Below, one piece after another: positions 44,405 to 52,639 of a DNA stretch of 64,000 bases (position 1 is the first letter of the stretch; every line of letters begins with the position of its first letter). Origin of the DNA: Rhizobiales bacterium PAR1 (GTDB lineage Bacteria > Pseudomonadota > Alphaproteobacteria > Rhizobiales > Beijerinckiaceae). A program made the position numbers and the translations under genes. The notes beneath the pieces were generated by a model. The model was not told the DNA's origin. It did no database searches and was given only the letters and a program-made list of their open reading frames with translations. Location of the stretch: the NCBI GenBank assembly GCA_002256205.1, contig NKIW01000007.1:124001-188000 (forward strand). The letters are read 5' to 3'.

Positions 44405-45027
44405 CACGTATTCTCCCCGTTTGGTCGCCCGTTTGCGAGGCGCCATGCGATCTGCGGCAATCTGTCGACGCCAAAAAATCCCTCGCCGTCGATCATCGTG
44501 AACGGTGATCCAATCACGCCATCGGCGACAGCCTCATCAACCGCAGCGCCGAGAGCGTCGCGCCCGGCGGCAATCAGCGCTTCGGTCCGCGCAGGATCGA
44601 GACCTAGCGCACCCATCACGTCCTGAAGGGCGGATAGCGAAGTGATCTCCTCCCCGCGCGCAAAAAACCGCTCCAGAACAGCCCGGACGAAGTCCGCGGC
44701 CATTTCCGGCTTTTCGGCGGTCAGGCCATAGAAGAGCCTGCCGGCCAGATGCGACGAGAATGGAATTTTGACCGGCTTTGCGAGCGGCATGCGGTAAAAC
44801 GCCGCCGAGCGGTCGATATCGGCAAAGAGATAGGCCTTCCTGCCCGGCACATCGAGCGGGGCTGCGATGCCCTGCGCCTTGAACACCGCCCAGAGCAGGG
44901 TCGGTCGCCATTCGATTTTGCGACCGTGACGGGCGGCCAATTCCGCTATGCCCGGTACGGCAAAATAGGCAAAGGGCGAGGCAAAATCGAACCAGAAGCG
45001 GATCGGATCAGAACCGGAAGACGCCAT
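44404..45027 (-). CDS. DsbA-fold protein, 2-hydroxychromene-2-carboxylate isomerase/kappa-GST-like
   Basis: The 207 residues have the HCCA isomerase start [19 protein letters not shown] with the catalytic-position Ser17, where thioredoxin-like DsbA has CxxC. The C-terminal [20 protein letters not shown] includes the cis-Pro loop. Such proteins use glutathione to isomerise ring or double bonds. The gene overlaps the carboxyltransferase stop by 20 bp and the thiolase by one base, so it is a real operon member. In this pathway it could isomerise an unsaturated intermediate; that is inference. Confidence 0.83.
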   Translation of the reverse strand: MASSGSDPIRFWFDFASPFAYFAVPGIAELAARHGRKIEWRPTLLWAVFKAQGIAAPLDVPGRKAYLFADIDRSAAFYRMPLAKPVKIPFSSHLAGRLFYGLTAEKPEMAADFVRAVLERFFARGEEITSLSALQDVMGALGLDPARTEALIAAGRDALGAAVDEAVADGVIGSPFTMIDGEGFFGVDRLPQIAWRLANGRPNGENT

Positions 45028-46615
45028 AGCCGGGTTCTCCCATGGGCGCGTTGAGCGAAACACTGATGGCCATGCCGAGCGCGTTGCGCGTATCAACAGG
45101 GTCCAGGACGCCATCATCCCACATTTCTGAGGTGGAGTAATAGGCCGAGAGTTGCTCCTGATAGGCCGCGCGGGTCTGCGCAATCAGCGCGTCGATTTCG
45201 CCGTGATCGACATCGCCGCCATTGCGCCGGATCTGATTGATCTTGACCTCGGCGAGCGTTTTGGCGGCCTGATCGCCGCCCATCACGCCGATTTGCGAAT
45301 TGGGCCAAGTGAACAGGAAGCGTCCGTCAAAGGCGCGACCGCACATGCCGTAATTGCCCGCGCCGAAGGAGCCGTTGCACATCACCGTGAACTTCGGAAC
45401 GGTCGAGCAGGCCTGCGCCATGATCATCTTGGCACCGTCCTTGGTAATGCCGCGCCGCTCGTACTCGCGCCCGATCATGTAGCCGGTGATGTTTTGCAGG
45501 AAGACCAGCGGCGTGTTGTTCTGGTTGCACAGCTCGATGAAATGCGCACCCTTGATCGAGGAATCGTTGAAGAGCACCCCGTTATTGGCGAGAATCCCGA
45601 CCTTGAAGCCCCAGATATGGGCAAAGCCGCAAATCAGGGTAGTGCCGTAGTTCGGCTTGTATTCGTGAAAGCGGCTGCCATCGACAATGCGGGCGATGAC
45701 CTCGCGCATGTCGAAGCTCGTCTTGATGTCATCCGGTATAATTCCGTAGAGTTCCGCCGGATCATAAAGCGGCGGCTCGGGTTCCTGCCACTGGGCGTCC
45801 CATTTCTTGGGCCGATCCCACTGCGCCACGATCTGGCGCCCCAGCGCGATGGCGTGATCCTCGCTCTCGGCAGGCCAATCGCAGGTGCCGGAGACGCTGG
45901 TGTGCATTTCGGCACCACCGAGATCCTCGACGCTGACCTCCTCACCGGTTGCGGCCTTGACGAGCGGCGGGCCGCCCAAAAACACCGCGCCGGTACCGCG
46001 CACGATGACGCTGTAATCGGAGAGGCCGGGAATATAGGCTCCACCTGCCGTGCAATGGCCAAAAACAAGGGCGAGCTGCTTCACACCCATTTTCGAGAGC
46101 AGCGACTGGTTCCGAAAAATCCGGCCGCCGACATATTTGTCCGGAAACAGCTCCGATTGCAGCGGCAGGAAGCCACCCGCTGAATCACACAAATGCACCA
46201 CCGGAAGGCGGTTTTCCATGGCGATATCCAGCGCGCGGACGATCTTCTTCATCGTCAGCGGATACCAGGCGCCGCCCTTCACGGTGGGATCATCGGCACG
46301 GATGATCACCTCGCGGCCCGACACCACACCGATGCCGACAATCGAACTCGCTGAAGGGGCCTCGCCGCCATAGGCCATGTTCGCCGCCATCGACGAGAGT
46401 TCGAGAAAGGGCGTGCCGGGATCGAGCAGCTTCTCGATACGCTCGCGCGGCGGCATTTTCTTCTGCCGCTTCAGGCGTTCCATATCGCGTTCGGGCCGCC
46501 TGTGGCGTGCAGCCTCCTGCTTCTCGCGAAATTCAGCGACCAGCTTGCGATTATGGGCCTCATTCCGACGGAAGGTTTCGCTCGAAACGCTGATGGTGGA
46601 CTGGATGCGTTCCAT
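45008..46615 (-). CDS. Acyl-CoA carboxylase carboxyltransferase (beta) subunit, MccB/LiuB/AtuC-like
   Basis: This subunit transfers carboxyl from biotin to an enoyl-CoA. The 535 residues begin with the methylcrotonyl-type N-terminus STISVSSETFRRNEAHNRKL and include GGGAR-equivalent and oxyanion regions such as SAGGFLPLQSE, HCTAGGAYIPGLSDY and GAEMHTSVSG. It matches methylcrotonyl/geranyl-CoA carboxylase beta better than propionyl-CoA carboxylase. ATG 46615 has GGAGG at seven bases; ATG 46621 overlaps that site. The biotin protein and biotin carboxylase lie immediately upstream in the operon. Confidence 0.9.
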   Translation of the reverse strand: MERIQSTISVSSETFRRNEAHNRKLVAEFREKQEAARHRRPERDMERLKRQKKMPPRERIEKLLDPGTPFLELSSMAANMAYGGEAPSASSIVGIGVVSGREVIIRADDPTVKGGAWYPLTMKKIVRALDIAMENRLPVVHLCDSAGGFLPLQSELFPDKYVGGRIFRNQSLLSKMGVKQLALVFGHCTAGGAYIPGLSDYSVIVRGTGAVFLGGPPLVKAATGEEVSVEDLGGAEMHTSVSGTCDWPAESEDHAIALGRQIVAQWDRPKKWDAQWQEPEPPLYDPAELYGIIPDDIKTSFDMREVIARIVDGSRFHEYKPNYGTTLICGFAHIWGFKVGILANNGVLFNDSSIKGAHFIELCNQNNTPLVFLQNITGYMIGREYERRGITKDGAKMIMAQACSTVPKFTVMCNGSFGAGNYGMCGRAFDGRFLFTWPNSQIGVMGGDQAAKTLAEVKINQIRRNGGDVDHGEIDALIAQTRAAYQEQLSAYYSTSEMWDDGVLDPVDTRNALGMAISVSLNAPMGEPGYGVFRF

Positions 46616-46617
46616 GA

Positions 46618-47118
46618 TCATTCCTCCCCGAGGCTGACGAGGCGGGCCAGAACCGCATCCTTGTCGAAGCCGCCGCCTTCCTGTGCGAGGAGTTCGGCGA
46701 TCACACCGTCGCGCGGGGCTGGAAGGGCCATCTGCAATTTCATACTTTCGATCGTGATCACGGTTTCGCCGCGCGCCACAGCATCGCCCGGCTGCTTGTG
46801 CAGACGGATGACGACGCCCGGCATCGGCGCCTTGACGGCGTCCGCGCCACCTCCCGCACCGGCACCGGCGCCGGCAAGGCTTGCCACGCGGGTCTCGAAG
46901 GTGCGCCCGGCAAGGCGGAGAAACTGGGTATCCCCCACATGCGCCGTCGCATGCGGCACGGCTTCGCCGTCGATCCGGATTGTCCCCGTGCCAGCCGTTC
47001 CGGCTGCAGGGGGCTCCACCGTATAAATCCGGCCATTGACCCTGAGCACGAGCCGGGGCTTTCGCGCGAGGATGTCGATCTCGTTGGGCTCGCCATCGAT
47101 GAGGAGTGTGAACGGCAT
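46618..47118 (-). CDS. Biotin carboxyl carrier protein of acyl-CoA carboxylase (split MccA C-terminal half)
   Basis: The 166 residues start with a beta-rich region like the BT domain of fused MccA (PFTLLIDGEPNEIDILARK). A Gly-Ala hinge near residues 82-92 follows, then a biotinyl domain with APMPGVVIRL and the biotin-accepting Lys127 in ESMKL. In most relatives this is the C-terminal third of a ~660-residue alpha subunit. Here ATG 47118 lies four bases after the biotin carboxylase stop, with GGAGG nine bases upstream, so it is made as a separate, coupled protein. Confidence 0.88.
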   Translation of the reverse strand: MPFTLLIDGEPNEIDILARKPRLVLRVNGRIYTVEPPAAGTAGTGTIRIDGEAVPHATAHVGDTQFLRLAGRTFETRVASLAGAGAGAGGGADAVKAPMPGVVIRLHKQPGDAVARGETVITIESMKLQMALPAPRDGVIAELLAQEGGGFDKDAVLARLVSLGEE

Positions 47119-47122
47119 GGCG

Positions 47123-48607
47123 TCAATTCCTCCAGTAGCCCATGGCCGCATAGGGCTCAGGGGTCGAGAAGACGAGGTCGGTAAACTCCCTGAACCCGAG
47201 TGCAGCGAGGATGGCGGCGTGATCCCGCGTGGCACGGCCCGGCGGAGAACTCGCAAGCGCCTTGCGATGGGTCGGCACAAAGCCGGTGTGGAGCCGACCG
47301 GCCCGGAATTCGGGATGATCGAGCACGCGGATGAGATAATCGATGTTGGTCGTGACCCCGAGGATTGTCAGGTCCCGCAGGGCCGCGATCATCCGATCAA
47401 CGGATTCGGTCCGGCTGCTGCCGTGAGTCACCAGTTTGGCGAGCATGGGATCGAAATCAGCCGTGATCCGCTGCCCCTCGGTCAAGGCGCTCTCAAAGCG
47501 CAGCCAGGGCGCGGCGGGCACATTCAGGAGCGCAACCGTTCCGGTCTCGGGCAGGAAATCGCGTTCCGGGTTCTCCGCACAGATGCGGCACTCAATGGAA
47601 TGGCCGTTCGCGCGCAGAGCCTCCTGCCGCAGCGGCAGGCCCGAGCCTGCGGCGATCTCGATCTGCGCGCGCACAAGGTCGAGCCCTGTGATCATCTCTG
47701 TCACCGGATGCTCGACCTGAAGACGCGTATTCATCTCAAGGAAGAAGAACCGGCCATCCGCGCCGAGGATGAACTCCACTGTCCCGGCATTGCGATAGCG
47801 CGCCGCACGGGTGATCCGCACCGCCGCGTCACAAATCTCCTCCCGAAGCGCGGGCGGCAGGTTGGGGGCTTCGGCTTCCTCGATAATCTTCTGAAATCGG
47901 CGCTGCACCGAGCATTCGCGCTCGAAAAGGTGGATGGCCCCGCCCTCGCCGTCCCCCAGCACCTGTACCTCGATATGGCGCGGCGACTCGACAAAGGTTT
48001 CAGCGTAGACCCGACCATCCTTGAAATAGCGCAAGGCCTCGCTGGAGGCGCGGCTCGCGGCCTCCGTCAACTCATCAGCATGGCGAACAATGCTCATGCC
48101 CTTGCCACCACCGCCCGCCGCCGCCTTGATCAGGAGCGGAAAGCCGATGCCTTGCGCCCGGGCCATGAAATCCGCGAGATCGTCGGTCGGCATCACGGAA
48201 GGGGCAACAGGGGCGCCGTGCGCAGCGGCAAAATCACGCGCCGAAATCTTGTCACCCATCAAGGCGATCGTCTCGGCATCGGGGCCGATGAAGGTCAGCC
48301 CTGCCTCGACCACAGCGCGAGCAAAACCGGCATTTTCAGAAAGAAACCCATAGCCCGGATGGATCGCCGTCGCGCCGGTGGCTTTGGCTGCAGCGATGAT
48401 CTGCACGATGTCGAGATGCGCTGCCACTGGCGTTTCGCCATGGATTGCAACGGCCTCCCCGGCCATCCGCACATGACGCGCCTGAGCCTCGACAGGGTGG
48501 TGGATCGCGACGGAGCCAATGCCCATCGCATCCAGCGTACGGATAACACGGCAAGCAATCTCACCGCGATTGGCGATCAGGATTTTGGAAAAGAGCGGAT
48601 GCTTCAT
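47123..48607 (-). CDS. Biotin carboxylase subunit of acyl-CoA carboxylase (split MccA N-terminal part)
   Basis: This ATP-grasp enzyme carboxylates biotin using bicarbonate. The 494 residues begin KILIANRGEIACRVIRTLD. They include the glycine-rich ATP loop KAAAGGGGKGMSIV, the catalytic segment EMNTRLQVEHPVTEMITGLD, and extend to PYAAMGYWRN, the point where fused MccA proteins continue into the BT domain. Together with the 166-residue biotin protein it adds up to a normal MccA length of 660. The start overlaps the AtuA-family stop by four bases. Confidence 0.9.
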   Translation of the reverse strand: MKHPLFSKILIANRGEIACRVIRTLDAMGIGSVAIHHPVEAQARHVRMAGEAVAIHGETPVAAHLDIVQIIAAAKATGATAIHPGYGFLSENAGFARAVVEAGLTFIGPDAETIALMGDKISARDFAAAHGAPVAPSVMPTDDLADFMARAQGIGFPLLIKAAAGGGGKGMSIVRHADELTEAASRASSEALRYFKDGRVYAETFVESPRHIEVQVLGDGEGGAIHLFERECSVQRRFQKIIEEAEAPNLPPALREEICDAAVRITRAARYRNAGTVEFILGADGRFFFLEMNTRLQVEHPVTEMITGLDLVRAQIEIAAGSGLPLRQEALRANGHSIECRICAENPERDFLPETGTVALLNVPAAPWLRFESALTEGQRITADFDPMLAKLVTHGSSRTESVDRMIAALRDLTILGVTTNIDYLIRVLDHPEFRAGRLHTGFVPTHRKALASSPPGRATRDHAAILAALGFREFTDLVFSTPEPYAAMGYWRN

Positions 48608-50439
48608 AGGGGGGTGACCTCTCCGGCATAGGCGGCAAGCACGCCGTCCGGCTCAAGCCAGAGCGCCGGCACCGGGATCTGAAAATCCATCAGGGCTTGC
48701 GCCAGAGCTTTTCCTTGCGGATCGTGCCGGAGCGAGGCCATGCCGCCGCCGCCCAGTGCCTCGTGCAAAATGAAATTGAAGGCATTCAGGCCGGGCCACG
48801 CGAAGCGCTCCACCCGGCCGCGCACATAATGCGCGAAATACGCTGCAACAGCCTCCGCCGTCAGCGCAGCACGGATTGGCGGCAGGAATTCGGGCCTGCG
48901 GGCGATGACGCCGACATTGGCGCTGTCTCCCTTGTCGCCACTGCGCCCCACCGCGAGCGCGATCAGCGGCACAGAAACGAGCAGGCCTGATATGGCCTCG
49001 TTTGCCTCATCGGCGTGAGAAACGGGGGCAACTTCGGCTTCAAAGGTCCGTGCGATCACCGGGATATACGCGCCATCTGGCCCGAGCACCCGGATCGGCA
49101 CAGCACCCTTGTTGATCAGGAAGGAGAACAACCGCACCACCGGCTGTGGCGAGGGACGTCCGCCAGCAAAGCCGGTAAGGCTCTGCGCCATCGCCGTCGC
49201 AGACGGAAAAATCTCGCGCGCGAAAATCTCCAACGCCTCTCGCGTCGGATGCCGCGCCGCGATCTTCAGTACCACTTCGCGCGTTGCACCGGAGCGAGAA
49301 TGCGCGCCGAAGGTCGTCTCCGCACCCAGGATCTCGACCGATGTTTCTGAAAACGATGCCAGATCGGCTGCGGCGATCATCCGGCCGGTGCGGGCGAGAA
49401 TCGCCTCGCCGACGCGATGCGCGCGGGCCGCGGCATCGCGCCCCACGAGCATCATGGTCGTAAAAACGCGCCAGCCATCCGGGTAGGTCGCGCTCACCTT
49501 GTAGCTGCCGGGCGGCGCAGCCCCACGCGCGCCGGAGACGCGCACCCGATCCTCACCGATCGCCTCAAGCCGGACATCGGACCAATCGCATTGAACATCC
49601 GGCAGGAGATAGGCGCGTGGATCGCCCACCTCATAGGCCACCTGCTCGGCAATCGTTGCCGGCGTCACCAGCCCGCCATGTCCAGCGGCTTTCGTTACAA
49701 CGAAGGTGCCATCCGCCGCGCATTCGGCAATCGGGAAGGCCATATCCTCCCAGCCGGCCTCGACATCGCGCCAATCCGTGGTGATGCCGCCGGTGGCCTG
49801 CGCGCCGCATTCGATAATATGCCCGGCTAGGCTCCCCGCCGAGAGCAGGTCGAAATCCGTCTCGCGCCAGCCGAATTCATGGATCAGGGGCCCCAGAACG
49901 AGTGCGGAATCCACACAGCGCCCGGTGATCACCACATCGGCACCCGCCGCGAGCGCAGCGGCAATCGGGAACGCGCCGAGATAGGCGTTGATGCTGCTGA
50001 CCTTCGCTGGCAACGCCGCGCCGGAAAACATCTCGCGGATGCCCTGCTCCGCCAGTTCGACCGCGCGCCCGGTCAGATCATCACCGAGCACAACCGCGAT
50101 CTTGAGGGAAACGCCCGCCGCCTCGAACGCTTTGGCGAGCGCATCCCGGCACGCCATCGGGTTCACCCCGCCCGCATTGGCCACGACACGGATCCGCTTG
50201 TCCACAATCTGTTGTGCCAGAGGCGCCATGACATGCGTCACGAAATCAGTCGCGTATCCGGTCTGCGGGTCCTTCGCCCGCATCCGCGCGAGGATCGACA
50301 TGGTAATCTCGGCCAGATAGTCGAGCACGAGATAGTCCACACCGCCCGCTTCAACGAGCTGGCGCGATCCATCCGGGCTATCGCCCCAGAAGCCGGCTCC
50401 GCAGCCGATCCTCACCACCCGGGATTGCGCCGCGGCCAT
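48604..50439 (-). CDS. AtuA-family protein (DUF1446 plus C-terminal AtuA-like domain)
   Basis: AtuA is required for acyclic terpene (citronellol/geraniol) degradation in Pseudomonas, but its reaction is unknown. The 611 residues have the N-terminal DUF1446 region, with RIGCGAGFWGDSPDGSRQLV, VDYLVLDYLAEITMSILARM and VITGRCVDSALVLGPLIHEF. A C-terminal AtuA-like ferredoxin-fold part with ALAVGRSGDKGDSANVGVIA follows. ATG 50439 is four bases after the hydratase stop. Its place between hydratase and biotin carboxylase mirrors the atu logic and points to a methyl-branched or isoprenoid CoA substrate. Confidence 0.86.
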   Translation of the reverse strand: MAAAQSRVVRIGCGAGFWGDSPDGSRQLVEAGGVDYLVLDYLAEITMSILARMRAKDPQTGYATDFVTHVMAPLAQQIVDKRIRVVANAGGVNPMACRDALAKAFEAAGVSLKIAVVLGDDLTGRAVELAEQGIREMFSGAALPAKVSSINAYLGAFPIAAALAAGADVVITGRCVDSALVLGPLIHEFGWRETDFDLLSAGSLAGHIIECGAQATGGITTDWRDVEAGWEDMAFPIAECAADGTFVVTKAAGHGGLVTPATIAEQVAYEVGDPRAYLLPDVQCDWSDVRLEAIGEDRVRVSGARGAAPPGSYKVSATYPDGWRVFTTMMLVGRDAAARAHRVGEAILARTGRMIAAADLASFSETSVEILGAETTFGAHSRSGATREVVLKIAARHPTREALEIFAREIFPSATAMAQSLTGFAGGRPSPQPVVRLFSFLINKGAVPIRVLGPDGAYIPVIARTFEAEVAPVSHADEANEAISGLLVSVPLIALAVGRSGDKGDSANVGVIARRPEFLPPIRAALTAEAVAAYFAHYVRGRVERFAWPGLNAFNFILHEALGGGGMASLRHDPQGKALAQALMDFQIPVPALWLEPDGVLAAYAGEVTPL

Positions 50440-50443
50440 GCGA

Positions 50444-51226
50444 TCACTCCCCGGTCCAGAGCGGCGGCCGCTTCTGGACAAAGGCCGCAAAACCTTCCTT
50501 CGCGTCCTGTGTCCGGGCCAGGTTCGCCAGCATGAACTGGGCATATTCCAGCGCATGGTCGGTCGACATCTCGCGGACCTTGGCAAGCGTTTGCTTGCCG
50601 AGCCGGATGCCGGTCGGTGACTTGTCAACGAGGCGCGCGAGCAGCCAATCCAGCTTCGCATCAAGCTCGGCGGCGGGGACGGCATAATTCACGATGGGTT
50701 GCGCCACCTCGTCCCCGGCACGAAGAAGCTCTCCCGTCAGGCACATCTCCATCATCACGCGATGCGGCACGACGCGCAGGATGTACGGCAGGATCATCAT
50801 CGGGAAGAGGCCCACCCTCACCTCGGTCGTTCCGAGCAACGCATCCTCGCGCGCCACGACGAGGTCGCAGGCACAGACCAGTCCGAAGCCACCACCAAGG
50901 GCATGACCATTGACCCGCGCGATCAAAGGCAGCCGGCAGGCATCCATGCGCCGCAAGAGCCGCGCGACGTAATGACGTGGATCAGCCACATCAAGCGTGA
51001 ATGGCGAACCATCCGCCGCCGGCTGCAAATCGCCGCCTGCGCAGAAGGCTTTCTCCCCCACGCCGGTAAGGATGACAGCCCTGATCTCCCGGTCAGCCTC
51101 AGCAGCATCGAGCGCCTCGAAGATACCATTGGCGACACGCTCATTCAGCGCGTTTCGCCGCTCTTCCCGGTTGATCACGATTTCCAGCGCCGCGCCGCGC
51201 CTGAGCGTTCGCACCTCGTCGATCAC
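50444..51226 (-). CDS. Enoyl-CoA hydratase, methylglutaconyl/isohexenylglutaconyl-CoA hydratase-like
   Basis: The 260-residue crotonase-fold protein has the oxyanion segment AFCAGGDLQPA. Glu144 is replaced by Gly in GHALGGGFGLVCACDL, while Glu164 is kept in LLGTTEVRVGLFPMMILPYI. That one-glutamate pattern and the TEVRVGL segment resemble LiuC/AtuE hydratases that follow a biotin carboxylase. GTG 51226 is chosen because GGGAGG lies six bases upstream; the earlier TTG at 51247 lacks support. It is the first gene of the leftward operon. Confidence 0.85.
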   Translation of the reverse strand: MIDEVRTLRRGAALEIVINREERRNALNERVANGIFEALDAAEADREIRAVILTGVGEKAFCAGGDLQPAADGSPFTLDVADPRHYVARLLRRMDACRLPLIARVNGHALGGGFGLVCACDLVVAREDALLGTTEVRVGLFPMMILPYILRVVPHRVMMEMCLTGELLRAGDEVAQPIVNYAVPAAELDAKLDWLLARLVDKSPTGIRLGKQTLAKVREMSTDHALEYAQFMLANLARTQDAKEGFAAFVQKRPPLWTGE

Positions 51227-51253
51227 AGCGTTCCTCCCTGTCTGCAAAATAAA

Positions 51254-51266
51254 TGAATTCCATTCA
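51254..51266. promoter_or_regulatory. Palindrome in the leftward operon promoter
   Basis: TGAATTCCATTCA has perfect five-base arms. On the minus strand it lies seven bases downstream of TTGACA (51273-51278), that is, inside the likely promoter spacer of the hydratase/AtuA/carboxylase operon. It is a repressor-site candidate. Confidence 0.45.
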
Positions 51267-51330
51267 GGAAGGTGTCAACAAAATCCTCTGTCGCATCGCA
51301 TCATAAAGATAATGCACTGCAACATAGCGT

Positions 51331-51344
51331 AAATATGAATATTT
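51331..51344. repeat. AT-rich palindrome in the divergent promoter region
   Basis: AAATATGAATATTT is a perfect palindrome of six-base arms in the middle of the 204-bp divergent region. Confidence 0.35.
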
Positions 51345-51349
51345 TTGCA

Positions 51350-51378
51350 TTGACAGGCCTTCCACCCTTTGATGATAT
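51350..51378 (+). promoter_or_regulatory. Candidate promoter of the rightward operon
   Basis: A consensus TTGACA is followed after 17 bases by TGATAT, a moderate -10 match. An inverted repeat begins at the last base of the -10 and would cover the transcription start. Confidence 0.4.
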
Positions 51379-51411
51379 TCGTTCAATAACGAACTCAATC
51401 ATCGAATTGAG
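51378..51411. promoter_or_regulatory. Two adjacent inverted repeats before the acyl-CoA dehydrogenase gene
   Basis: TTCGTT-CAAT-AACGAA (51378-51393) abuts CTCAAT-CATCGA-ATTGAG (51394-51411). Both have perfect six-base arms. They lie between the candidate promoter and the ribosome site, so they could be operators or leader hairpins. Confidence 0.5.
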
Positions 51412-51430
51412 CACGGGGAAGGAAGCCGCT

Positions 51431-52639
51431 ATGAGCTCCGGTCTTGGCCACAACAGGCATGCCTTTGATCTGGATGCCGATCAGCGCGCCATCCTTGATC
51501 TCGCCAGCACGTTTGCGAAGCAGGAATTGTATCCCCTCGCCCCAAAAATGGATGCCGAGGAATTCTGGCCGGCAGATGAATTCCGCAAAATCGGCGAGAA
51601 TGGCTTTCTGGGTGTCTCGATCCCGCAGGAATACGGCGGCGCGGGCATGGACCTTGTTTCAGCCGGGTTGGTCGCACAGGGCTTTGCGCGCTGGAACCAC
51701 GCGCTCGCGCTGTCCGTAGTGGCGCATGACAATCTCTGCGCCAACAACATCTATCGCAACGGGAATGAAGCGCAGCGCCGGAAGTACCTTCCCGATCTTT
51801 GCGCCGGCAAGACTGTCGGCGCGCTGGGATTGACAGAACCGGGCGCCGGCTCGGATGCCCTCGGCTCGATGGCGACAACCGCGCGCCTCGAGGGCGATCA
51901 CTACGTTCTCAACGGGCGCAAGATCTACATCACCAACGGCCCGGTGGCGGATGTGCTGCTGGTCTATGCCAAGACGGACAAGGCGCGCGGCGCCCATGGC
52001 GTCTCCGCCTTTATCGTTGAAAAAAATTACCCCGGCTTTCAGGTGGCCCAGAAGCTCGAGAAGATGGGCTATCGCGGATCGCCAACGGCCGAACTCGTCT
52101 TTGACGAATGCCGTGTGCCGGTCGAAAATCTGGTTGGCGGAGAGAATGCCGGCGTCTCGGTCGTGATGAGCGGGCTCGATCTCGAGCGCGCGGTCGTCGC
52201 AGCACTGTGTCTTGGCGTGTCAGAGCGGGCGCTCGAACTCTCGATCGATTACGCACAAGCGCGCCGCCAGTTCGGCAAGCCGATCGGCACCTTCCAGATG
52301 GTGCAGTCGATGCTGGCCGATATGTATGTCGATCTCGAAACGCAACGCACCTTCGTTTACCGCGTGCTGGCGGAATCCGCCCCGCTGGAGATCGGCGGCG
52401 GTGGGCGCGGCGATATCCATGCGCTGACGGCCGCTTCGGTGATGTACGCCGCCGAATCTTGCCATCGGATTCTGGACAAGGCCATGCAGATCCATGGCGG
52501 CTCGGGTTACATCTGGGAATCCGAGATCAACCGGCTGTATCGCTCGATCAAGCTGCTCGAAATCGGTGCGGGGACGACCGAAGTCCGCAAGATGATCATC
52601 GCTGGCGAATTGCTCAAGGATATGAAACGCAATGGCTGA
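51431..52639 (+). CDS. Acyl-CoA dehydrogenase, isovaleryl/citronellyl-CoA-type
   Basis: This FAD enzyme introduces a 2,3-double bond into an acyl-CoA. The 402 residues show GFLGVSIPQEYGGAGMDLVS, the FAD-contacting ALGLTEPGAGSDALGSM and KIYITNGPVADVLLVYAKT. The C-terminal part has MQIHGGSGYIWESEINRLYR and EIGAGTTEVRKMI. ATG 51431 has AAGGAAG upstream; earlier starts in the frame would cover the operator repeats. It heads the rightward operon and should deliver the enoyl-CoA that the divergent carboxylase uses. Confidence 0.9.
   Translation: MSSGLGHNRHAFDLDADQRAILDLASTFAKQELYPLAPKMDAEEFWPADEFRKIGENGFLGVSIPQEYGGAGMDLVSAGLVAQGFARWNHALALSVVAHDNLCANNIYRNGNEAQRRKYLPDLCAGKTVGALGLTEPGAGSDALGSMATTARLEGDHYVLNGRKIYITNGPVADVLLVYAKTDKARGAHGVSAFIVEKNYPGFQVAQKLEKMGYRGSPTAELVFDECRVPVENLVGGENAGVSVVMSGLDLERAVVAALCLGVSERALELSIDYAQARRQFGKPIGTFQMVQSMLADMYVDLETQRTFVYRVLAESAPLEIGGGGRGDIHALTAASVMYAAESCHRILDKAMQIHGGSGYIWESEINRLYRSIKLLEIGAGTTEVRKMIIAGELLKDMKRNG

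Noticed and set aside
43214-44626. Plus-strand open frame of 470 codons
   Set aside because: It is antisense to the thiolase and DsbA-like genes, with no motifs.
47036-48631. Plus-strand open frame of 531 codons
   Set aside because: It is antisense to the biotin carboxylase, which has complete ATP-grasp motifs.
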